This document shows, in pieces, positions 40,509-48,902 of a stretch of 64,000 nucleotides of DNA. Numbering within the stretch: the stretch's first letter is position 1; each line of letters starts with the position of its first letter. The position numbers and the translations under genes are program-made. This DNA is from Mycobacterium sp. 852014-52450_SCH5900713 (lineage in GTDB: Bacteria > Actinomycetota > Actinomycetes > Mycobacteriales > Mycobacteriaceae). The stretch is from assembly GCF_001667075.1 (NCBI RefSeq), contig NZ_LZIL01000035.1, positions 124,001 through 188,000 on the forward strand, given 5' to 3'. Under the pieces are notes generated by a model. It saw only the letters and a program-made list of their open reading frames with translations. It made no database searches and had not been told where the DNA came from.

Positions 40509-41705
40509 GTGACGACGAAACTCGACTACGGGATCATCGACTGCGACACGCATTGCTACGAGACGCGTGACGCGTTTACTCGATACCTGCCCAAGGAGTT
40601 CCAGAATCGCGCGATCACCACCGTTCGGGGAGCCGACGGGGTCGAGGTAATCCTCGCCGGCCATCGTGTCGCAACCTTCAACAGCGAAGGGGGGCTGGGG
40701 CTGGACGTCGCATACCGCCCCGGATCGCTGAAAGAGATGCTCAGGCAGATGGGATCAGGCAACCCAGAGGAGTCCTACGAGCCCCAACCCATGCAGCCCG
40801 AGTACATCGAGCGGTCAGCACGGCTCGCGGTGATGGGGAAGCAGAACGTCGAGCGGATGGTCATCTACCCGAGCGGCATGGCCCTGGCTGCCGAGCACTA
40901 CGTCGACGACACCGCGGCGCTATACGCAAATCTCCGGTCCTTCAATCGATGGTTCGACGAGGAATGGGGGTTCAACTACCAGGACCGCATATACGCGACC
41001 GGGCTGCTTTCACTTCGCGACCTCGACTCGGCCATCCGCGAAACCGACGCCTTGATCGCGCAGGGCGCGAAGTTTGTCATGTTGCCGACGGGACCGGCAT
41101 ACGGCAGATCTCCCGGCGATCCCCACTTTGATCCGATTTACGCCCGGCTTCAGGAAGCCGGCTGCGTCCTCGTGTTCCACATCATGCCCTTCTGGTACTT
41201 CGATGCGATCTCGCCTGCCTGGGGGCACTGCGCAGATCCTGCCTCGTGGCACATGTCGGCCTGGCAGTGGATGAACGTCTACGGCCAACGCCCGATCGAG
41301 GACACCCTCTCAGCGCTGATCTTCGACAACCTGTTCGGCCGCTTTCCCGGCTTGAACGTGCTTGTCGCCGAACACGGTGCAGAGTGGGTGCCCTTCTTCA
41401 CCAAACACATGGACAAGAGCCGCGGCATGGGCCGAAATGGTCCATGGATCGGCGGGAAACTGACGGAAAAGCCGTCTGCCATCTTCCGCCAGCACGTCCG
41501 GGTGGTGCCGTATCCCGAGGACGATACGCCCGCGATCGTCGCCAGCTTGGGCTACGACGACTGTCTGGTGATGGGCTCCGATTACCCGCATGCGGAAGGA
41601 CTGGCCGAGCCTGCTGACTTCGTCAAGTTGCTCGACCCGCTCGACGATGCCACCAAGAAACGGATAATGCGTGACAACGCTGAGCATCTCATTGGGCGGA
41701 GCTAG
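40509..41705 (+). CDS. ACMSD-like amidohydrolase (paralogue C)
   Basis: 398 aa amidohydrolase_2 protein with D13-T-H15 (IIDCDTHCYE), HIMPFWYF and EHGAEW motifs, and MGSDYPHAEGLAEP near the end. The GTG start has AAGGAG 8 nt upstream. It is first in a plus-strand operon with two acyl-CoA dehydrogenases, an acyl-CoA ligase and an LLM oxidoreductase (40509-46407), so it is likely to process a carboxylated intermediate of that pathway. Confidence 0.85.
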   Translation: MTTKLDYGIIDCDTHCYETRDAFTRYLPKEFQNRAITTVRGADGVEVILAGHRVATFNSEGGLGLDVAYRPGSLKEMLRQMGSGNPEESYEPQPMQPEYIERSARLAVMGKQNVERMVIYPSGMALAAEHYVDDTAALYANLRSFNRWFDEEWGFNYQDRIYATGLLSLRDLDSAIRETDALIAQGAKFVMLPTGPAYGRSPGDPHFDPIYARLQEAGCVLVFHIMPFWYFDAISPAWGHCADPASWHMSAWQWMNVYGQRPIEDTLSALIFDNLFGRFPGLNVLVAEHGAEWVPFFTKHMDKSRGMGRNGPWIGGKLTEKPSAIFRQHVRVVPYPEDDTPAIVASLGYDDCLVMGSDYPHAEGLAEPADFVKLLDPLDDATKKRIMRDNAEHLIGRS

Positions 41706-41712
41706 ACGCTCT

Positions 41713-42678
41713 ATGGCAGATGATGACATCGATCTCGATCTGCTGCGCGCAGGGGCGCGCGATTTCCTGACCGGGCGCCGCGCCCAAGACTCGGTCAAAG
41801 AACTCGCGGCCATGGACTGGACGGGGCTGCTCGTCGAGGAGAATCTCGGCGGCAGCGGTTGGCGTCCTGTGGAGACGACGGTCATCGCCGAGGAACTCGG
41901 CCGCGCGCACAACTCGTCAACCTGGTTTGGGTCCGTGCTATCTGCTGCCGCGTTGGCTTCGGCACCCGGCGAGGTGCGCGACCGATGGTTGCCCGCGATG
42001 CTCGACGGAACCGCGACGGCGGGCTGCGCGCAGTCTGCCGACACGGTTCGGGTTGCGCGCGGAGATGCGATTGACATCCTGGTCACACTGGGGCACAACG
42101 GAATCCATCTGTTCGAGTTAGCGGAAACAATCCCGCGAAGCCGTGATGACGAGCTGCTGGATCTCGACCGCGCAGCATGGCGCGTCGAGGCCGGTGGGGC
42201 GGACAGCGTGTTGATCGGCGGCCCGCAACGGGCGGCTCAGCTGCTGGCGGTGGCCAGGGTCCTGCTCGGCGCGGATTCGCTGGGAGCCTTTTCGAGCACG
42301 TTCGAGCGGTTGGTCGGCTACCTGAAGGAGCGCATCGCGTTCGGTGCGCCGATCGCGAGTTTTCAAGTGGTGCAACACCGACTGGTGGATCTGTTGGTGT
42401 TCGAGGCGAAGGCACGCGCGATCGTCATGAAGGCGTGCCGCGCCCTCGAGGCCGACGAAAACTTGGACGTCGCAATCACATTATCCGCCGCGGCGCACGC
42501 GTTCGTCGCCGCCAAGGCAACCGCTGCCGTGGACGAGTGTATGCAACTGTCGGGTGGCATCGGATTCACCTGGGAGTACCCGTTGCATCGCGAGCTGCGT
42601 CGGGTATTCACCAACGGCTATCTGCTCGGCACGGCTCGCTCCAGCCGTGCGCTTTTTGCGCAAAGGTCGGGCTGGTGA
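41713..42678 (+). CDS. Short acyl-CoA dehydrogenase subunit
   Basis: 321 aa, shorter than the usual 380-400. It has EENLGGSGWRPVETTVIAEELG, KERIAFGAPIASFQVVQHRLVDL and SGGIGFTWEYPLHRELRR but lacks the C-terminal GGxxE motif. It probably forms a heteromer with the overlapping acyl-CoA dehydrogenase at 42675, in the style of FadE28/FadE29. The middle beta domain is reduced, which accounts for the short length. The start ATG is 7 nt after the amidohydrolase stop. Confidence 0.85.
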   Translation: MADDDIDLDLLRAGARDFLTGRRAQDSVKELAAMDWTGLLVEENLGGSGWRPVETTVIAEELGRAHNSSTWFGSVLSAAALASAPGEVRDRWLPAMLDGTATAGCAQSADTVRVARGDAIDILVTLGHNGIHLFELAETIPRSRDDELLDLDRAAWRVEAGGADSVLIGGPQRAAQLLAVARVLLGADSLGAFSSTFERLVGYLKERIAFGAPIASFQVVQHRLVDLLVFEAKARAIVMKACRALEADENLDVAITLSAAAHAFVAAKATAAVDECMQLSGGIGFTWEYPLHRELRRVFTNGYLLGTARSSRALFAQRSGW

Positions 42679-43874
42679 GCGTCGCACCCGCCCGTCCCAG
42701 CGAAGCGGAGCTGACCGAGTTCAGGCATCGGGTCAGGGCGCACATCGCCGAGCACGCACCTCCATTCGACGCCAGAGAGGGACGTCGGGCGCCGGAAAAC
42801 GCCGAGCAGGAAGCGCAGTTGCGCAGGTGGTTCGCGACGTTGTTCGATGCGAGTTTCGTCGGGGCGGACTGGCCGGTCGAGCACGGCGGACGTGCGGATC
42901 ACCACCCCCTGCACGACCGCATTCTCAGCGAAGAGCTCCTGCGTGCCCGTGCCCCGCGCCCCGTCGACCAGGTCAACCTTGCGGCCCACGTGCTCCTGCA
43001 CTTCGGGTCGGACGAGCAGAAGGCCGCACTGCTGCCGCCGATCCGGCGCAGCGAGCACGTGTGGTGTCAGTTGCTCAGCGAACCCGATGCCGGCAGCGAT
43101 ATCGCCGCCGTCCGCAGCAGGGCTGTCGGGCAACCGGACGGAACATGGGTGCTCGACGGTCAGAAAACCTGGATCACCGACGGCCACTGGGCCGACATGG
43201 GGCTCGCGCTCATCCGCACCGACCCGGCTTCACTGCGCCACCAAGGCCTTTCGGTGTTCGCGGTGCCCATGTCGACGCCAGGCGTCGAGGTTCGTCCGAT
43301 CCGGACGATCAACGAGGCGATCGAGGTGAACGAGGTTTTTCTCGATGGCGTAACGCTGCCGGCGGGAAGCCTGATCGGCGAGCCCGGCCAGGGATGGCCG
43401 ATCATCATGGCGGGCTTGGACTTCGAACGGTTCGGCATCGGCGGAAACGTCATCCTGCTCGAGCTGCTGATCGACGATCTGGTGATGGTGGCGCGCAACG
43501 CCACCCTCGACGGCATCCCGGCGCTTGAACGCGATGACATCCGGCAGACAGTGGGCGAGTTGGCCGTCGAAGCCGAAGTGGCGAAGGCCTTCATCGACGA
43601 TCACGTCGAACGTCTGATCATCGGCGCGGATCAACCGGGTGACGGCTCGATAGCCAAACTCAGCTTCTCCGAGACCTACCACCGGGTTTCGGCCTATGGC
43701 ACCGAACTCGCCGCGATGGTATGCACCGTAGCGGCCGATCCGAGTGTCGAGCAGGCCAAACAGCGTCTCCGAGAATGCTGGCTATGGTCACGTGCCTATA
43801 CGATCTCCGGCGGAAGCTCGGAGATGATGCGTAACATCCTCGCCAAACGTCGGCTGTTGTTGCCGAGCAAGTGA
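42675..43874 (+). CDS. Acyl-CoA dehydrogenase
   Basis: 399 aa with LSEPDAGSDIAAVRSRA, DGQKTWITDGHWADMGLALIRTD and the C-terminal ISGGSSEMMRNILAKRRLLLP, the normal GGxxE/R ending. The GTG start overlaps the preceding TGA by 3-4 nt. It is probably the partner of the short subunit at 41713, transferring electrons to ETF. Confidence 0.9.
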   Translation: MSVAPARPSEAELTEFRHRVRAHIAEHAPPFDAREGRRAPENAEQEAQLRRWFATLFDASFVGADWPVEHGGRADHHPLHDRILSEELLRARAPRPVDQVNLAAHVLLHFGSDEQKAALLPPIRRSEHVWCQLLSEPDAGSDIAAVRSRAVGQPDGTWVLDGQKTWITDGHWADMGLALIRTDPASLRHQGLSVFAVPMSTPGVEVRPIRTINEAIEVNEVFLDGVTLPAGSLIGEPGQGWPIIMAGLDFERFGIGGNVILLELLIDDLVMVARNATLDGIPALERDDIRQTVGELAVEAEVAKAFIDDHVERLIIGADQPGDGSIAKLSFSETYHRVSAYGTELAAMVCTVAADPSVEQAKQRLRECWLWSRAYTISGGSSEMMRNILAKRRLLLPSK

Positions 43875-45415
43875 TGTCCGAAACCTACTGGAGCCTGGTC
43901 GAAGCGGCGGCCGAGACAAATCCCGACCGCGTCGTCCTCGTCGACGACTTCGGCCGCAGTCTGACGAATTCGCAGCTGCGGGATTCGGCGGCAAGCGTCG
44001 CAGCGGCATTGGCAGAACGCGGGGTTGGTGTCGGTTCGGTAGTTTCCTGGCAGCTGCCCACCACTCTGGAGACGATGGTTGTCATGGCGGCACTGACCCG
44101 ACTCGGCGCCGTGCAGAACCCGATCCTGCCCATCTGGCGCGAGAGCGAAGTCCGTTTCGTCACTGAACAACTCGCGACCGAAGTGTTCATCGTCCCGGGC
44201 CATTGGCGGGGTTTCGACCACACCGCACTTGCGTCGAAGCTGGCAAAGGAGCGGCCGATGTCGGTGGTCGTCATAGATCATGACGCGCCGATAACGGAAG
44301 GGCTTCGCCTGCCGGTCGGCGATCCGATCCGTCTCCCCGCGCCGCCGAGGTCCGGCGAAGATCCACGCTGGGTTTACTACTCCTCGGGCACCACTGCGGC
44401 GCCAAAGGGCGTGCGGCATTGCGATCGCTCGGTTATCGCCGGGTCGGCCGGAGTAGTGGGAATGTTTGGCGCGTCGAACACCGACGTCAATCCGATTACG
44501 TTTCCGGTTTCGCATATAGGCGGTGCCGCGATGTTGGCGGCGAGCCTGTTCACCGGGATGCGGCTGGTGTTGTTCGACACCTTCGATCCCGTGCTCACCC
44601 CAAAGGCGGTCGCGGCGCATCGGCCGACGATGCTCGGGTCGGCTACCCCCTTCTTCGTCGCCTACATGGCAGCACAGCGGGAGCACGGCACCGATCCGCT
44701 GTTCCCCGATCTGCGGGGCTGTGTCGGCGGTGGAGCGCCGATCACCGCCGAGCTGGGACGACAAGTGCGCGAGACGTTTTCGGTCGCCGGAGTGGCCAAT
44801 GCGTGGGGGCTCACCGAGTTTCCGGTCGTGACCTCACCACCGCCGGACGGAGAGCCGGACGTGCTTGACCACACCGTGGGCCGCCCGGTGCCGGGGGTAG
44901 GCATCCGTGTCGTCGACGAGTCCGAACGGGAGGTCGGTCCTGGCGAAGTCGGCGAGCTCCGGCTCAAGGGGCCGCAGTGCTTCCTTGGCTACGTTGACGA
45001 GACGCTCAACGGCGATGCGTTCGACGCCGACGGCTGGTTTCGCAGCGGCGACCGAGGTCGTATCGATGCCGAAGGAAACGTCGTCATCACCGGACGGATC
45101 AAGGACGCGATCATCCGCAATGCGGAAACAATCTCGGCGCTGGAGATCGAGGGTGTTCTGGCCACCCACCCCGCCGTCGCCGACGTCGCGGTCATCGGCG
45201 TGCCGGATCTTCGTACGGGTGAACGTGTTTGCGCAGTCGTTGTCGCTGCACCCGGACGAGATGTCACGCTTGCCGAGCTCGCGGAACACTGCGCGACGCA
45301 AAATCTGAGCCGACACAAATCACCGGAGCGGCTCGAGGTCGTGGAGGCGCTTCCGCGAAATCTCACCGGCAAGGTGTTGAAGAATGAACTTCGCAGCCGG
45401 TTCGGCGAAACGTAG
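43874..45415 (+). CDS. AMP-dependent acyl-CoA synthetase/ligase
   Basis: 513 aa ANL enzyme. P-loop SSGTTAAPKG is at about 170-179, A5 is NAWGLTEFP, the hinge is WFRSGDRGRIDAEGNVVITGRIKD, and the catalytic Lys is in NLTGKVLK near residue 502. The ATG overlaps the preceding stop (TGATG); a GTG 3 nt upstream is possible. It activates the acid on which the two dehydrogenases upstream would act. Confidence 0.9.
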   Translation: MSETYWSLVEAAAETNPDRVVLVDDFGRSLTNSQLRDSAASVAAALAERGVGVGSVVSWQLPTTLETMVVMAALTRLGAVQNPILPIWRESEVRFVTEQLATEVFIVPGHWRGFDHTALASKLAKERPMSVVVIDHDAPITEGLRLPVGDPIRLPAPPRSGEDPRWVYYSSGTTAAPKGVRHCDRSVIAGSAGVVGMFGASNTDVNPITFPVSHIGGAAMLAASLFTGMRLVLFDTFDPVLTPKAVAAHRPTMLGSATPFFVAYMAAQREHGTDPLFPDLRGCVGGGAPITAELGRQVRETFSVAGVANAWGLTEFPVVTSPPPDGEPDVLDHTVGRPVPGVGIRVVDESEREVGPGEVGELRLKGPQCFLGYVDETLNGDAFDADGWFRSGDRGRIDAEGNVVITGRIKDAIIRNAETISALEIEGVLATHPAVADVAVIGVPDLRTGERVCAVVVAAPGRDVTLAELAEHCATQNLSRHKSPERLEVVEALPRNLTGKVLKNELRSRFGET

Positions 45416-45420
45416 AGGGT

Positions 45421-46407
45421 TTGGAACTGCCGGTGGGAATGTTCACGCTTCGGTTCGATATGAGAGCACCGCAGATCGGTGCGCCCGCGAGCGAACTCTA
45501 CGCAGCGGCCGCCGACATGGCCGCATGGGCCGAGTCCCGCGGATGCGTGGCCGTCGTGTTGTGCGAACACCATTGCGCCGCCGACGGTTACTTGCCGTCG
45601 CCGCTGCTGCTCGGCTCGGCGATCGCGGCGCGGACCAAGCGGCTGATGCTGAACTTGGTCGTCATTCTTCCGTTCTACGATGTGGCCCGGCTGGCCGAGG
45701 ACATATCGGTGCTGGACCACATCAGCGCTGGCCGGGCCAGTTATGTGTTCGGGATTGGCTATCGCCGAGAGGAATTCGACCACTTCGGGCTCTCGTTGTC
45801 CGAGCGTGGACGACTGGCTGAGGAGAAGCTCGGCATTCTGCGCCGGTTGCTCACCGGCGAGGAGGTCGTTCATGGGGGCCGGCGGATGAAGGTGACGCCA
45901 CTGCCGCACACTGCGGGTGGGCCGATGTTGATGTGGGGTGGGGCGAGCCTGGCCGCCGCGCGGCGCGCTGGCCGAAACGGCCTTGGTCTGCTGGCCAACG
46001 GCGGGGTCCCGGGCATGCGGGAGGCCTATGAACAGGCGTGTCGGCAGAATGGTCACCAACCGGGTTTCGTGCTGATTCCCGAGCGCGACGCGGCCACCAA
46101 TTGCTTCGTGGCAGAGGATGTCGACGCGGCGTGGGACGAGATCGGCAAGTACCTGCTGCACGATGCGATGGCATACGGCGAGTGGAATCCCGACAACGCC
46201 GTGTCGGCCAACATCACGCACGCGAAGACCGTCGACGAGCTGCGGCGTCAGGCCACGACGCACGTGATTCTGTCGGTGGAGGAGGCGGCCGAGCGTGTCG
46301 CCAGCGGGGAAGTCATGAACCTCTCACCACTGTGCGGCGGCATGCCAACCGAGATTGCGTGGCCCTACTTGAAGCGCTTCGCCGATCTCGGACAGCTGGC
46401 AACCTAG
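45421..46407 (+). CDS. LLM-class flavin/F420-dependent oxidoreductase
   Basis: 328 aa TIM-barrel of the luciferase-like class: CEHHCAADGYLPSPLLLGSAIAARTKRL, then NLVVILPFYDVARLAEDISVLDHISAGR and GIGYRREEFDHFG. It is last gene of the 40509 operon. The start is uncertain: TTG at 45421 with GAGGG too close, or GTG 45433/ATG 45439. It is convergent with amidohydrolase B, with stop codons interlocked in CTAG (46404-46407). Confidence 0.85.
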   Translation: MELPVGMFTLRFDMRAPQIGAPASELYAAAADMAAWAESRGCVAVVLCEHHCAADGYLPSPLLLGSAIAARTKRLMLNLVVILPFYDVARLAEDISVLDHISAGRASYVFGIGYRREEFDHFGLSLSERGRLAEEKLGILRRLLTGEEVVHGGRRMKVTPLPHTAGGPMLMWGGASLAAARRAGRNGLGLLANGGVPGMREAYEQACRQNGHQPGFVLIPERDAATNCFVAEDVDAAWDEIGKYLLHDAMAYGEWNPDNAVSANITHAKTVDELRRQATTHVILSVEEAAERVASGEVMNLSPLCGGMPTEIAWPYLKRFADLGQLAT

Positions 46408-47597
46408 ATCCCGATGAGCTCCTTGAGATTTCCCCCCATGACGCGCGCGGTGATGTCGGCTGGAAGGTTTGCGAGTTCGCCTACGAATTTCGCCGGTTCG
46501 GCGAGCCCCTCCGGGTGCGGGTAGTCCGATCCGAACATTACGCGGTCCGTGCCGAGAATGTCGATGAGGTGCGACATGTCCTCCTCGTGAAACGGGTTGA
46601 CCCACACGTGCCTGCGGAAGACATCACAAGGATGCTCGCTGAAGTCATACGGCCTCTTTCGGTAGACGCGGTCGAACACGTCCAACAGGCGGTGCGCCCA
46701 CGAGCCGCCGTTCTCGACCACGCCGACGCGCACCCCGGGAAAACGTTCGAACACCCCGTGCGCGATGAAGGCTGCGAGGGTATCGAAGATGTTTCGGCTC
46801 TCCTCGTAAATGAAACCCCGCAGCTTGCTTAGCGCGAAACCGTTGAACTCGGTTGCGTCCTCCCAATCGTCGACGTAGCGCTCATATCCGGAGTCCGAAT
46901 TGTGCATTTGGACCGAGATGCCCGACGACTCGACCAGCCGCCAGAACTCGTCGAATTCGGGCAGCGCTGCAGAACGGGAGGTGCCGTCCTCGCGCGGGAC
47001 CGGTGCCGGCCTAATCAGCACCGTCCTGGCTCCGTTTTCCAGGCACCAGTCAAGTTCCTGGACGCCCAACGCGGGGTCGTTGAGCGAGATCGCGGGGACG
47101 GGGAAGATCCGGTTCCGATAGTTGAACGTCCAGTCTTCGAGTAGCCACCGGTTGAACGCATGCGTGACGGCGTGGGTGAGTTCGGTGTCGGATTTGGTCC
47201 GTTCCTCGAGCATGCCGGCCGTCGTCGGAAACATCACGGCGCCGTCGACGCCTTGGCGTTCCATCAATGCCAGGCGCAGGTCGGGACGCCGAAATTCGTC
47301 GGGGCACCGGATTGGCTCGGCAAGTTCGCGCAGCGTCTTGCCTTCCGGATTTACGCCCCGGAAGTAGTCGGCCCAAGCGCCCGGCGTCGGAATAACTTCA
47401 TAAGTCGGGTTGGGTATGGTCTCGGTGATGACGCCGAGGATCTGCAGCTTCTTGCGCCCGTTCACGTCGACGAACTTCAGCGCCTCGGAGTATTTCTCCG
47501 GCAGGTAGCGGGTGTAGGCATCGATGGTCTCGTACATGTGGTTGTCGGCATCCCAGACCTCGAACGCTTTTCCATCAGTCACCAGCGCCTCCAACAT
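46404..47597 (-). CDS. ACMSD-like amidohydrolase (paralogue B)
   Basis: 397 aa, same length and architecture as paralogue A: D18-N-H20 (WDADNHMYE), RPAPVPRED, HNSDSGYERY and MFGSDYPHPEGLAEP. It is monocistronic. A perfect GAGAA operator begins 5 nt upstream of the ATG, which is strong evidence for tight regulation. Reaction is probably a divalent-metal-dependent decarboxylation or hydrolysis. Confidence 0.86.
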   Translation of the reverse strand: MLEALVTDGKAFEVWDADNHMYETIDAYTRYLPEKYSEALKFVDVNGRKKLQILGVITETIPNPTYEVIPTPGAWADYFRGVNPEGKTLRELAEPIRCPDEFRRPDLRLALMERQGVDGAVMFPTTAGMLEERTKSDTELTHAVTHAFNRWLLEDWTFNYRNRIFPVPAISLNDPALGVQELDWCLENGARTVLIRPAPVPREDGTSRSAALPEFDEFWRLVESSGISVQMHNSDSGYERYVDDWEDATEFNGFALSKLRGFIYEESRNIFDTLAAFIAHGVFERFPGVRVGVVENGGSWAHRLLDVFDRVYRKRPYDFSEHPCDVFRRHVWVNPFHEEDMSHLIDILGTDRVMFGSDYPHPEGLAEPAKFVGELANLPADITARVMGGNLKELIGI

Positions 47598-47601
47598 GTG
47601 T

Positions 47602-47617
47602 GAGAATGTTGATTCTC
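47602..47617. promoter_or_regulatory. GAGAA-N6-TTCTC operator (perfect)
   Basis: GAGAATGTTGATTCTC, extended on both sides to the 18-bp TGAGAATGTTGATTCTCA. It lies immediately upstream of amidohydrolase B (ATG 47597). Confidence 0.75.
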
Positions 47618-47652
47618 AATATAGCAAACTGCAATATCCGGCCCCATCGGCC

Positions 47653-48411
47653 CTAGAGATTCATAAAATGACCACCGTCTACACCCAGGGTCTGCCCGGT
47701 GATGTAGCGCGCATCGGGACCGATCAGAAATGCGACGGCCGACCCGATGTCTTGCTCTGGGTCGCCGATGCGTCCCAGGGGAATCCTGCGAGCCAACCTC
47801 TCCTCCATCGCGGGTTCCGCCTCGATCGCGGCGGTCATGGCAGGCGAATACGCAAGCGGTGACACCACGTTCACCGTGATGCCGTGCGGAGCCCATTCGC
47901 GGGCCAAGCTCTTGGCGAAGCCGCGCAGCGCGCCCTTCATCGTCGCGTACAAGGGCAGTGTCGCGCTGCCCTCCATCCCAGCCGGCGACGTCATGACCAC
48001 GAACGTGCCGCCGCGTTGCTTGAGCGCCCAAAACGCGGCGGCGGCACAGTGTTGGGCACCGCCGAGGGAGACGGAGAAGTGATCCTCCCAGAGCGCGCGA
48101 TCCACATCCGCCAGTTGGTGCGGCTTGCTCGAGGAATTGCTCGTGGCGTTGTGCACAATGGCGTCGAGCCCGCCGGTGAGCCCGACCGCGAGGGAAACCG
48201 CGTCGGCGACCGCGGCCCGATCGGTGACGTCGCAACGGGCCCATGTCGCGCGATGCCCGCGCGAGGTGATTTCGTCGGCGACCGACTGTCCAGTGTCGGA
48301 ACGGGTGGCGACGATCGTGTGCGCCCCCGCAGCGGCCAGGGCCATCGCTATGCCACGCCCGACACCGCCGCCAGACCCGGTCACCAGCACGGTGAGTCCT
48401 TCGAGCTTCAC
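47653..48411 (-). CDS. SDR family oxidoreductase
   Basis: 252 aa with TGSGGGVG at about residues 11-18 and Y-x3-K as YATMK, ending YITGQTLGVDGGHF. It is FabG-like and probably a 3-hydroxyacyl-CoA dehydrogenase. The GTG start overlaps the stop of the short SDR-like gene by 4 nt. It is last gene of the eight-gene operon that begins at 55282. Confidence 0.85.
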   Translation of the reverse strand: MKLEGLTVLVTGSGGGVGRGIAMALAAAGAHTIVATRSDTGQSVADEITSRGHRATWARCDVTDRAAVADAVSLAVGLTGGLDAIVHNATSNSSSKPHQLADVDRALWEDHFSVSLGGAQHCAAAAFWALKQRGGTFVVMTSPAGMEGSATLPLYATMKGALRGFAKSLAREWAPHGITVNVVSPLAYSPAMTAAIEAEPAMEERLARRIPLGRIGDPEQDIGSAVAFLIGPDARYITGQTLGVDGGHFMNL

Positions 48412-48902
48412 GGCAACATCACTGATCCGCCGTCGACGATGACTGTCTGCCCGGTGAGGTGGTCGATGTCATGGCGCAGAAGAAACTTAGCCGTCTCCAC
48501 GACGGAGTGAATCAGCATGCCGTCATTGGACACCGCGGCAGAAGTCAGGTGAGACGCGTCGATGTCCGACCGGAAGAGGCTCACTGGCGCGGCAATGATG
48601 TTGACCGCGATACCCTCCGATCCCCATTGCCGCGCCGCCGATTTCGCCATCGACCGAATGCCCTCGATCGCGGCGGTGTAATTCACCAGCCCCGCTGCAC
48701 CCGAGATTCCGATGGTCGGCAGTATCACGACGATTCGCCTGTCATCGGCCACCATGGACGTGTACGCCGCTTGGAGCGCGACAAGGGTTTGCCACATCGT
48801 CTCGTCAGCAGCCGCGTTCGCGTCGACGACAATCACGTCGCCAACCTCGTCGGCCAACGCCCTCGAGAGGGCCTCGGCGGGACCAAGGACGACCGCGGTC
48901 AC
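48408..48902 (-). CDS. Short, degenerate SDR-like protein
   Basis: Only 164 aa, against about 250 for SDRs. The N-terminal glycine-rich NAD(P) motif is missing: the protein starts VTAVVLGPAEALSRALADEVGD. The catalytic Y-x3-K is YTAAI, so the essential Lys is replaced by Ile. The C-terminal half still resembles an SDR (KSAARQWGSEGIAVNIIAAP; LTGQTVIVDGG). The frame is intact, with GTGA overlaps on both sides, so it is translated and retained, perhaps as a non-catalytic partner of the adjacent SDR. Confidence 0.72.
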   Translation of the reverse strand: MTAVVLGPAEALSRALADEVGDVIVVDANAAADETMWQTLVALQAAYTSMVADDRRIVVILPTIGISGAAGLVNYTAAIEGIRSMAKSAARQWGSEGIAVNIIAAPVSLFRSDIDASHLTSAAVSNDGMLIHSVVETAKFLLRHDIDHLTGQTVIVDGGSVMLP

